This document shows, one piece after another, positions 29,221-36,725 of a DNA stretch of 64,000 bases. Origin of the DNA: Mucilaginibacter sp. KACC 22773. Its GTDB lineage: Bacteria; Bacteroidota; Bacteroidia; Sphingobacteriales; Sphingobacteriaceae. Every line of letters starts with the position of its first letter. The first letter of the stretch is position 1. The notes below the pieces were generated by a model. It was given only the letters and a program-made list of their open reading frames with translations, was not told the DNA's origin and ran no database searches. The position numbers and the translations under genes were made by a program. The stretch lies in contig NZ_CP117883.1 of the NCBI RefSeq assembly GCF_028736215.1, forward strand, positions 5,270,001 through 5,334,000, given 5' to 3'.

Positions 29221-29986
29221 TATCGAAGAGTTTGACATGCCATTGGAGTATGGCAAACAAATATCGTTCGCCGAGCAGTTAGCTATATCAACCCAGGGTA
29301 CTAACGTTATTTTGGCCATATTAAAAGCGGCAGAAATTAAGGCTACTTTTTTTTGCACAGCAAATTATGCCGTACATAGGCCGGAAGTTATTAGCCAGAT
29401 TGTAAATGAAGGCCATGAAATAGCCTCGCACGGTTATTATCATTCAGATTTTAAGCCCGAGCACCTGGCACAATCAAAAACCAAACTCCAAGAAATATCC
29501 GGAGCCGAGGTAACCGGCTTCCGTATGGCCAGGATGATGCCGGTTGATGAACGCGAAATAGCTAAGGCTGGCTACACCTACAATTCATCCATTAACCCCA
29601 CATTTATTCCCGGCAGGTACAATAACTTTGGCAAGCCCCGCAGCTGGTTTTACGATCAGGACGTGTTGCAGATACCGGCATCAGTATCGCCGTTGATCCG
29701 TTTCCCGTTATTTTGGCTCAGTTTTCATAACTTGCCCATGGGGCTGTTAAAGTGGATGAGCGGTATCACCCATAAAAAAGATGGCTACCTTAACCTGTAT
29801 TTTCACCCCTGGGAATTTACCAATCTGCACGATGCCCGGTTTGGATTTCCCAAATATGTGGTCAAAAATTCGGGGCAACCGTTTGCAAACAGGCTGGAAG
29901 AGTTTATCAGCTGGGGAAAATTAAAGGGCTACGAATTTATGCGGACGGACGAGTTTGTAAAACAGCGGCATCCTATCTCAAAATAG
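29201..29986 (+). CDS. Polysaccharide deacetylase (NodB-fold), possibly NaxD/ArnD-like
   Basis: 261 residues, no signal peptide. NodB homology domain: motif 1 GFDIEEFD (metal/catalytic Asp), TFFCTANYA, the metal-binding H77-x3-H81 in ASHGYYHSD, motif 3 GFRMARMMP and the C-terminal YFHPWEF with the catalytic His. Family members remove N-acetyl or N-formyl groups from sugars. The 20-base overlap with a polyprenyl-phosphate GT2 gene suggests the substrate is the lipid-linked sugar, as with ArnD and Francisella NaxD. This pairing is inference. Confidence 0.82.
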   Translation: MILLGFDIEEFDMPLEYGKQISFAEQLAISTQGTNVILAILKAAEIKATFFCTANYAVHRPEVISQIVNEGHEIASHGYYHSDFKPEHLAQSKTKLQEISGAEVTGFRMARMMPVDEREIAKAGYTYNSSINPTFIPGRYNNFGKPRSWFYDQDVLQIPASVSPLIRFPLFWLSFHNLPMGLLKWMSGITHKKDGYLNLYFHPWEFTNLHDARFGFPKYVVKNSGQPFANRLEEFISWGKLKGYEFMRTDEFVKQRHPISK

Positions 29987-32900
29987 TAACATTTCCGGCA
30001 AGTGCCTTTTTTCCATTTTTTAAATTAATAACATAATAATAAACACCAAATGGAAGCTGCGAATTTTTATATGTGCCGTTCCATGGTTGCTTATAACCCA
30101 AAGAATGAAATATATGCTGGCCATATCGGGTATATATATCAACAGTGCAGTTTGAATAATCAACCAAACCTTTAATATCCCAGGTGTCATTTACCCCGTC
30201 ATTATTTGGCGTGAACGTGTTTACAATCTCTATGTCTGTAACTACGGCTATAGTTATACTATCAGTAGCCTGGCATCCACTTGCCGATGTTGCGGTTAAC
30301 TTATAAATTGTTGTTTGATTGGGCCTGGCGAGTGGGCTTGCCGCACCAACATCATCAAGCCCGCTGGCCGGGCTCCACTCGTATTTAACTATATTGATTG
30401 AAGCAGAAGTGTTTAACACCGTGCTTTTACCTTTTAATATGGTTTGATTAGCATTAATTGTAACAATAGGGATTGGATTAACTATCATGGTCACGCTATT
30501 TGATGTAATGGCCGACAGCTGGCAAACCGATGCAGCATCGGTAATTTCACACTGCACAAAATCTCCGTTTTTAAGGTTATCCGCAGCATAAGCAGCCGAG
30601 TTAGTACCTGCGTTTATCCCATTAACCTTCCATTGATAGTTAACTTGCGTACTTACATTTTGTGCCTGAGCCTTAAATGTTACAGGCGTACCCTCACAAA
30701 CATTATTATTTGACAACGAGATACTTACACCAGGGGTAAGTACTGTTGCTACTTCCATTTTTACGGTATTGGAAACCGCCATTGCGTTGGTAACACATCC
30801 CGATGGATTAGTTAACGTACAACTGATCACATCACCATCGTTAAGCAAATTATTGAGATAAACCGGGCTGTTATTACCGGTGTTATTGTTATTTAATTTC
30901 CACTGATATAAGGGTGCCATCCCCTCAAACTGAGGATGTGCAGTAAAAGTAACCGGTGTGCCTGAACAAATATGACTGGCAGACGCGCTTATAGTTACTG
31001 CTGGCGTAACCGGTTCATTTACAACCATCACTAATACATTTGACAAACCGGTATTGGATACAATACACGGCGAATTACTGACAATACTACAGCTAACTTT
31101 ATCTCCGTTTTTGATTTGGGTTGATGAATAGATACTGCTATTAGCACCAACATCTTGGCCGTTTACTTTCCATTTAAATACGGGCGCACTACCGCCGTTT
31201 ATAGGTACAGCTGTAAAATTTATTAAAGTACCCACGCATACAGGGGCACCTTGGTCTGCAATTATGGATACCGAAGGAAGAGTAGATGCTCCGCTGCTCT
31301 CGGTTAATTTGGCAACAAAAGCATCCCGGACACCCGCTAAATTAGGCTGCGCCGCTCCACACGACGAGATATTTTTAACGGAGCCTGTTCTTCCTGTTAT
31401 GGCCGCCTCGCCATCCCCCGTAACAGTAATACCGTAACCGGTCCCGTTATCATAAGGTCCGCCGGTACCATAAAAGGTACCCCAAATACGCTTGCCATTA
31501 TTTTTAAATTTGGCAACAAAGGCACAGTTATAATCGCCCTTTAACGGCTGGTAAGTTCCCGGTGTAGAAATATTTTCATTAGTGCCGGCCGAGCCGGTTA
31601 CCCAAATATTATCGTTTTTATCAACTGCCAATCCGTTTATGTAATCTGTACTACTCCCTCCATAATAGGTGCCCCACAAAATCTTTCCATCGGGCGTGTA
31701 TTTTATAATAAAGCCATCACCATAATTATTGGCAGCAGTTGAAGGTTGCTGTGTGTTGGCAGTAGCTATATTATTTAGTGAGCCGGTATATCCCCCAATA
31801 ACGATATTGTTTTGCGAGTCGGTACCAGCACACCATCCGTAATCGCCGCCACCGCCCCCGCAATAAGTTGCCCATTGTAATGCTCCTGTACTATTAAATT
31901 TCGCTACAAAACCATCGCCTCCCTGCGGGGCTACACTCCCTATAGTTTTTTGTACAGCTTGCAGCGATGCAACAGCCTGCGTAGAATAAGTTAAACCGGT
32001 TATTATAATATTATCGTTTTTATCAACTGTAATGCCATATCCCCGGTCGTCATCGGCGCCTCCAAAATAGGTCCCCCAAAGTTTGTTTCCGCTGGCATCA
32101 AACTTTACCAGGTAAGCGTCAGAAATTTGCAGATCGATACTGCCGATAAATTTCGTTTGATAAGCACCTGGTGTTGCAATACCCTGCGACGATGTTGTGC
32201 TGCCTGTTAGCAAAACATTATTTTCATTATCGGTAGCTATGGCATATCCGGTTTCAACACCGTCGCCGCCAACATAGGTGGCCCATTTCCTTACCCCATC
32301 ATTACTAAACTTGGCTATAAAAGCCTTGGTACCCCATGTAGGGCCTTTTTTCACCGGCTCAAACGCACCGGCCGTAGTTATATTATTATCAGAAAAAGCA
32401 TTACCGGCAACCAGCACATCATTATTTTTATCTACAGCAACACTATATAAAATATCATAATTATTGCCGCCATAATAGGTTACCCAAACCAATTTACCGG
32501 CAGCATTATATTTGGCTATCATGCCATCGCCGGGGCCTTGCATCTGGCTTTGGTAAACACCAGATGTGGCCAGGTTATCATCGTCGGTTGTGCCGACCAT
32601 AAATAGGTTTCCCATAGCATCTTTGGCAATAGCGTACCCAATGTCATCATCACTTCCGCCTAAATAGGTCCCCCACAACAGATCGGGCGTTGGGTCAATG
32701 ATCAACGTATGTCGCTTATCATATGCAGGTGCAGTAAATCCATAGGTATTGACACCAACTTGTTCATAATTTACGTTAATCTTATTTTTGCCAGATAATT
32801 CGTCAACATCAACCTGCTTTTCAGCAGTTACATAACTTGATGGCACACGTTCGGCAAACCTGCCTTTGTTTACAGATAGGTATATCTTTTTTTCTTTCAG

Positions 32901-33521
32901 ATAGGTTTTTAATGCCCCTTTGTATTTCAAACGGATCTGATTGACATTTCCCTGTGGATGAACAACAAAATAATACTCAAATGCTATATCCCCATTGATA
33001 AGTTTTGCCTCACAAACCAGGTCGATGAACGGGTAAATATTTTTATACGTAACTTTTTGATAACTATGTGCATACAATGGCCCGCTGCGTGTTTGGTTAT
33101 AATATATATGTAAAACATGCGAAGGATATTCGGTTATAATTCGGGGTGATGAGTTGGCATTTAAAAGTTCGACATCAACCCGGTGAAAACTCACCTGGTA
33201 TTTATGGTTTGTTGCCGAAAGTTTGAATCTTTCCCTTCGGTTTCGCTCATTTCCCGACTGCGATTGGTGTACAATGTAGGTATCATAACTAAAGCTGTTG
33301 GCCTTTAGCTGTATATTCATCCCTTTAGATAGCGGTAACAGGAACTTAACCTGATCATTATCTTTGTTTTTCTGATCTTTTATTTGTCCAACATTCTCAA
33401 CAAAACCCTTTTGTTGAGCAGTTGTGGGTTTAATTTCATCAGCTTTCAGTTGGCGTGCATATGCTATAACAATAGCTACGGTGATTAATATATTGTAAAG
33501 AAGGCGCTTGCAGGTAAACAT
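29973..33521 (-). CDS. Large type IX-secreted SBBP-repeat protein with a type-B C-terminal domain
   Basis: 1182 residues. Signal peptide (about 1-27), then a DUF7948-like N-terminal domain. About nine SBBP-type beta-propeller repeats follow (each with WGTYYGGS/D and G-x-A-x-D...N-x-x-x-x-G elements, roughly 280-745). Three Ig/PKD-like repeats (CVGTLINFTA, CSGTPVTFTA, CEGTPVTFKA, about 755-1010) come next, and the gliding-motility C-terminal sorting domain (TFTPNNDGVNDTWDI ... PFGVYYYVI, about 1095-1182) ends the protein. It should be exported by type IX secretion and attached to the cell surface, possibly as an adhesin. Its 3' end overlaps the convergent deacetylase gene by 14 bases. Confidence 0.88.
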   Translation of the reverse strand: MFTCKRLLYNILITVAIVIAYARQLKADEIKPTTAQQKGFVENVGQIKDQKNKDNDQVKFLLPLSKGMNIQLKANSFSYDTYIVHQSQSGNERNRRERFKLSATNHKYQVSFHRVDVELLNANSSPRIITEYPSHVLHIYYNQTRSGPLYAHSYQKVTYKNIYPFIDLVCEAKLINGDIAFEYYFVVHPQGNVNQIRLKYKGALKTYLKEKKIYLSVNKGRFAERVPSSYVTAEKQVDVDELSGKNKINVNYEQVGVNTYGFTAPAYDKRHTLIIDPTPDLLWGTYLGGSDDDIGYAIAKDAMGNLFMVGTTDDDNLATSGVYQSQMQGPGDGMIAKYNAAGKLVWVTYYGGNNYDILYSVAVDKNNDVLVAGNAFSDNNITTAGAFEPVKKGPTWGTKAFIAKFSNDGVRKWATYVGGDGVETGYAIATDNENNVLLTGSTTSSQGIATPGAYQTKFIGSIDLQISDAYLVKFDASGNKLWGTYFGGADDDRGYGITVDKNDNIIITGLTYSTQAVASLQAVQKTIGSVAPQGGDGFVAKFNSTGALQWATYCGGGGGDYGWCAGTDSQNNIVIGGYTGSLNNIATANTQQPSTAANNYGDGFIIKYTPDGKILWGTYYGGSSTDYINGLAVDKNDNIWVTGSAGTNENISTPGTYQPLKGDYNCAFVAKFKNNGKRIWGTFYGTGGPYDNGTGYGITVTGDGEAAITGRTGSVKNISSCGAAQPNLAGVRDAFVAKLTESSGASTLPSVSIIADQGAPVCVGTLINFTAVPINGGSAPVFKWKVNGQDVGANSSIYSSTQIKNGDKVSCSIVSNSPCIVSNTGLSNVLVMVVNEPVTPAVTISASASHICSGTPVTFTAHPQFEGMAPLYQWKLNNNNTGNNSPVYLNNLLNDGDVISCTLTNPSGCVTNAMAVSNTVKMEVATVLTPGVSISLSNNNVCEGTPVTFKAQAQNVSTQVNYQWKVNGINAGTNSAAYAADNLKNGDFVQCEITDAASVCQLSAITSNSVTMIVNPIPIVTINANQTILKGKSTVLNTSASINIVKYEWSPASGLDDVGAASPLARPNQTTIYKLTATSASGCQATDSITIAVVTDIEIVNTFTPNNDGVNDTWDIKGLVDYSNCTVDIYTRYGQHIFHSLGYKQPWNGTYKNSQLPFGVYYYVINLKNGKKALAGNVTILR

Positions 33522-33652
33522 GCTGATATAGGCTTAGCTGGCATTGAATATAATTCAAAAAATGCAATTAACGCATATTTTAGATATTTTGTCCGGTTTA
33601 TTCATAACGCGTCAACAAAACGCAAAGGCTTACCGGCCTAATATGATTATCC

Positions 33653-34549
33653 TTACACCATTTCGCGTTCAAAAATTTCCTGTACCATGGCTACTTCATG
33701 GGCATAGATTGATTTTTTGCGTGTGCCAAAATACAGTGTATTTTCAATAACGTTATAACCCTCCCAAAGCAGTTTAATGTTACCCAGGTCGCGCTCGGTT
33801 TTTGACAGGAAATCGGGAATTACCGCAATGCCTTTTCCGCCGCTCAGGCAGCGAATGATGGAACCCATGTTGGGCACTATAAAATTGGGTTTAAAATCGG
33901 GGCGTTTACCAAAATTGGTGTGCCAGAAACGCCGCAGGTGCTCCATATCGCCCGATGAGCCGTACCAGGGTTGGACCTTTAGCCAATCTTGTATTTTGGG
34001 CAAATCTTTTGTTTTGAGCAGTTTATTAAATTCATCCACATCGGTTTGCGGCCCCGCCAGTACCACAATACGCTCTTTAAAAAACGGCTTATATTCTAAA
34101 CCCTTATAATCACCTTTTTGCGGGGTAATGATCATATCCAGTATACCGCTATCCAAATCGGCCAGCATTTGGGGGTACTCGCCAAATTTAATGATCACGT
34201 TAAAGGGCAGTGTGGGCAGGTACGATTCCAGTGTAAACTGAAAAGTTTCAAAACACATGCCTATACTGATGGTGGGCACATCTTTTTCGGTACTTTTATG
34301 AAAATGCCGCTCGGCCTCTTCCAATTTACAAATCGATTCCTGTATATAGTTATACAAAATCTTCGCCCGCTCGGTTGATACCATTTTGCGCGATGAGCGA
34401 TCAAACAGCTTGTAGCCCACATAACTTTCAAGCGAGCTTAAATGCAGGCTTACCCCCGGCTGCGAAATAAACAAGGATTCGGCCGCGCCGGTTAACGAAC
34501 CTGTTTCATATATCGCCTTAAACGTACGGAACCATTCTAAATTCACCAT
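33653..34549 (-). CDS. LysR-family transcriptional regulator
   Basis: 298 residues from the ATG at 34549 (MVNLEWFRTFKAIYETGSLTGAAESLFISQPGVSLHL). The N-terminal winged HTH is classical LysR; the rest is the periplasmic-binding-like effector domain (ISIGMCFETFQFTL, GILDMIITPQKG, GGKGIAVIPDFL). A TTG two codons upstream is disfavoured. Divergent from mdaB with a 99-base shared region holding promoters for both and an inverted repeat, so control of mdaB-ygiN by this protein in response to a quinone or electrophile is likely. Confidence 0.9.
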   Translation of the reverse strand: MVNLEWFRTFKAIYETGSLTGAAESLFISQPGVSLHLSSLESYVGYKLFDRSSRKMVSTERAKILYNYIQESICKLEEAERHFHKSTEKDVPTISIGMCFETFQFTLESYLPTLPFNVIIKFGEYPQMLADLDSGILDMIITPQKGDYKGLEYKPFFKERIVVLAGPQTDVDEFNKLLKTKDLPKIQDWLKVQPWYGSSGDMEHLRRFWHTNFGKRPDFKPNFIVPNMGSIIRCLSGGKGIAVIPDFLSKTERDLGNIKLLWEGYNVIENTLYFGTRKKSIYAHEVAMVQEIFEREMV

Positions 34550-34572
34550 AGCCAATCATTATAATTATAATA

Positions 34573-34624
34573 CAAATGTATAACTTATGTTATTTTAATT
34601 ATAGTAAATAGTGCCGTAATTTTG
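34573..34624. promoter_or_regulatory. lysR/mdaB divergent promoter and operator
   Basis: TACATTTG on - (34573-34580) is the -7 element for lysR; TAATTTTG on + (34617-34624) is that for mdaB. Between them ATAAC-TTAT-GTTAT (34580-34593) is a perfect inverted repeat of LysR-box type, overlapping the lysR promoter, which fits autorepression plus activation of mdaB. Confidence 0.65.
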
Positions 34625-34648
34625 ATGCCAGTTAACACGAGATAAAAA

Positions 34649-35287
34649 ATGAAAAATATATTTGTTATAAATGGCGGGCAGATATTCGCCCATTCGGGCG
34701 GCCTGTTCAATAAAACATTGCTGGATACAACTGTAAAATACTTTGAGGAAAACCCTGATTTTGAAGTGCGGTCGACCGATATCAACTACGCTTATGACCC
34801 CGCACAGGAGGCCGAAAACTATAAATGGGCCGATGTAATTATTTACCATACCCCCGTTTGGTGGTTTCAGCTACCTCATGGTTTTAAAAAGTATATTGAT
34901 GAAGTTTTTACAGCGGGCTATCAAAACGGCATTTACCGCAGCGACGGCCGCACAGCCGAAAACCCCGGCATTAACTATGGTACCGGCGGGTTAATGCATG
35001 GCAAAAAATACCTGCTAACCACCTCATGGAACGCGCCGGTAACAGCCTTTACCATGCCTGGCGAATTTTTTAATGAGCACAGCGTTGATGAAGGCCCGCT
35101 GTTTGGCTTTCACCGCATGAATGCCTTTACCGGGATGGAACCTTTAGAAAGCATCCATTTTTATGATGTGATGAAAAACGCAAACATTGCAGCCAACCTG
35201 CAAAATTACCAGGAGCATTTAACCAAGCTATTTATCGACAACAACAACAACCATGAAAGTGTACTTAACAGCCTTAGTGAAGTGTAA
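34649..35287 (+). CDS. mdaB: NAD(P)H:quinone oxidoreductase, MdaB-type
   Basis: 212 residues, flavodoxin-like fold. INGGQIFAHSGGLFN resembles the FAD-binding N-terminus of MdaB, and HTPVWWFQLPHGFKKYIDEVF plus TTSWNAPVTAF are family segments. MdaB reduces quinones by two electrons and so avoids semiquinone and superoxide. It overlaps the ygiN-like gene by 35 bases, reproducing the mdaB-ygiN order of E. coli, where YgiN is the quinol monooxygenase partner. Divergent lysR regulator. Confidence 0.88.
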   Translation: MKNIFVINGGQIFAHSGGLFNKTLLDTTVKYFEENPDFEVRSTDINYAYDPAQEAENYKWADVIIYHTPVWWFQLPHGFKKYIDEVFTAGYQNGIYRSDGRTAENPGINYGTGGLMHGKKYLLTTSWNAPVTAFTMPGEFFNEHSVDEGPLFGFHRMNAFTGMEPLESIHFYDVMKNANIAANLQNYQEHLTKLFIDNNNNHESVLNSLSEV

Positions 35288-35543
35288 AGCCGGTAATACC
35301 GACGAGCTAAAAGGTTACCTTAATCAGTTGGTAGCAGCATCGACCAAAGAGGAAGCCTGCCTGCAATATGAGCTGTACCAATCAACAGATGATGATACCC
35401 GGTTCATCTTCCACGAAACCTGGGCCAGCCAGGAGGGTTTGGACGTGCACGAGCAACAACCGCATATTAAAATATTTATAGAACAGGTTAAAGAAATAAT
35501 TGACGGCACAATTGTGATTTATAAAACCGAAAAGGTTAGTTGA
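35253..35543 (+). CDS. ygiN: Quinol monooxygenase / antibiotic biosynthesis monooxygenase (YgiN-like)
   Basis: 96 residues, one ABM ferredoxin-like domain: an initial strand VYLTALVKCKAG, then LQYELYQSTDDDTRFIFHETWASQEGLDVHEQQPHI, where YE.Y...D....F.~E.W.s...l..H is the family's core pattern. YgiN oxidises menadiol-type quinols back to quinones. The start lies inside mdaB, so translation is coupled and the two probably run a quinone redox cycle or detoxify quinones together. Confidence 0.87.
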   Translation: MKVYLTALVKCKAGNTDELKGYLNQLVAASTKEEACLQYELYQSTDDDTRFIFHETWASQEGLDVHEQQPHIKIFIEQVKEIIDGTIVIYKTEKVS

Positions 35544-35667
35544 ATTAAGGAGACTGTAATTTTATACAAAGTTTAAACACCGGGTAGGTATTTGCGGCGA
35601 AACACTATTTGTTTTTTCCGTTTAAATTACCAAACTTCGTGTTTAAACTTATATTAACCTCAACATT

Positions 35668-36060
35668 ATGAAAATTGCAGTATTAATTGCCCGCATATTG
35701 CTGGGCCTCATCTTCGTTGTATTTGGCCTTAATTTCTTCTTCCATTTTATCCCCATGGCGCAGCCGGTTATGAGCGATAAAGCCCAGGCATTTAGCGGCG
35801 GACTGTTTGGCTCGGGTTACTTTTTTCAGTATATGAAGGTTATCGAGATTACTTGCGGCGTTGGGTTGCTTATTAACCGTTTTACCGCCTTGTTTGTGCT
35901 TGTGCTTTTCCCCATTTCGTTAAATATTTTCCTTTTTCATACCTTGCTTGCACCAGCTGGTATGCCAATGGGGCTGGCTATTGTTATTTTGAACCTGTTT
36001 TTAGGCATTGCTTACTTTAAATATTACAAAAGTATTTTTACGGCAACACCAACGTTGTAA
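35668..36060 (+). CDS. DoxX-like membrane protein
   Basis: 130 residues with four hydrophobic helices; RILLGLIFVVFGLNFFFHF near the N-terminus, KVIEITCGVGLLINRFTALFVLVLFPISLNIFLFH in the middle. This is the DoxX layout, seen in thiosulfate:quinone oxidoreductase and in many redox-stress proteins of unclear function. It lies 124 bases after ygiN, so it may share the quinone-stress theme but probably has its own promoter. A strong terminator follows. Confidence 0.82.
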   Translation: MKIAVLIARILLGLIFVVFGLNFFFHFIPMAQPVMSDKAQAFSGGLFGSGYFFQYMKVIEITCGVGLLINRFTALFVLVLFPISLNIFLFHTLLAPAGMPMGLAIVILNLFLGIAYFKYYKSIFTATPTL

Positions 36061-36075
36061 AACTTTTTTAAGCAT

Positions 36076-36113
36076 AACAAAAATGCCCCGGCCAAGGCCG
36101 GGGCATTTTTGTT
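36076..36113. terminator. Strong bidirectional terminator
   Basis: AAAAATGCCCCGGCC (36079-36093) is perfectly complementary to GGCCGGGGCATTTTT (36096-36110) around a two-base AA loop centre. It serves the DoxX-like gene on + and the Cys-rich operon on -. Confidence 0.95.
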
Positions 36114-36309
36114 ATTTGCTACACTTCCGTGTGCATTCGCCCGATGCTTTGCAGGCTTTGCCACAGGTATCCAAACAGTTTGGTTTGGTACATGCTTTAG
36201 TACACTTGTTGCATTGGTTCATTTTGGTATTGCAGCAAGGTGTATTGGCAAATGATATATTACAAATAGTAAAAAGCATCAGTGTTGTGATGAAAAGAAT
36301 TTTTTTCAT
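36112..36309 (-). CDS. Small secreted Cys-rich protein, possible metal binder
   Basis: 65 residues. Signal peptide MKKILFITTLMLFTICNISFA, then about 44 residues with ten Cys (PCCNTKMNQCNKCTKACTK, PNCLDTCGKACKASGECTRKC), many Lys/Thr and no aromatic residue. Spacing is mostly C-x2/3-C, like metallothioneins or secreted metal chaperones. The last gene of a minus-strand unit with another Cys-rich secreted protein, a TonB receptor and a DUF6660-like protein. A metal-binding role is inferred; a disulfide-rich knot is the alternative. Confidence 0.7.
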   Translation of the reverse strand: MKKILFITTLMLFTICNISFANTPCCNTKMNQCNKCTKACTKPNCLDTCGKACKASGECTRKCSK

Positions 36310-36367
36310 GATTTTGAATGATTAATGTTTAATAAAAAATACGTTCTGAAAAAGGCAGATGATTTTA

Positions 36368-36691
36368 TTAAACTTTGGGCGGGTTCCAGCAGGTGATGGA
36401 ATAATCAGACAAATAGCCCATACGGTATGGCGTAACATTTTTAGCCCCAAAAGTGGCAGTTATTGGTGCAACACTAATCGGCTCTGTTTTTACAAAGCAG
36501 CAAGTGCCGCATGATAACATGGTAGCGCACATCCCGCCATCGCAGGCTTTTTTTGAGCTGTGCCCGCAAGGAGCAGCAGCCATTTTGTGGCAGCAATCCT
36601 TTTTGGGCATATTAGCAACGGCCATCACCCTTGCCGGAATAACCGAAAGGAGCAGCAAGCAAACTAACATAACAAAAGAAATTGCTCTCAT
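36368..36691 (-). CDS. Secreted Cys/His/Met-rich protein, DUF6660-like
   Basis: 107 residues. Signal peptide (ending PARVMA), then a soft-metal-type cluster KKDCCHKMAAAPCGHSS, CDGGMCATMLSCGTCC, and a C-terminal tail ending ITCWNPPKV. That W-x-P-P tail is shared with the protein at 39017-39334, so the two look like relatives flanking the TonB receptor. The Cys, His and Met ligands suggest copper or zinc, but no metal is proven. 34 bases downstream of the receptor gene. Confidence 0.68.
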   Translation of the reverse strand: MRAISFVMLVCLLLLSVIPARVMAVANMPKKDCCHKMAAAPCGHSSKKACDGGMCATMLSCGTCCFVKTEPISVAPITATFGAKNVTPYRMGYLSDYSITCWNPPKV

Positions 36692-36725
36692 TGGCTCTTT
36701 AAACGATTACCACCGCAAAATATTA

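Noticed and set aside
33544-33750. 68-codon plus-strand frame between the type IX protein and lysR genes
   Set aside because: Overlaps the 3' end of lysR and has no features.
36008-36325. 105-codon plus-strand frame across the DoxX end
   Set aside because: Runs through a perfect terminator and lies antisense to the ten-Cys protein, which has a signal peptide.
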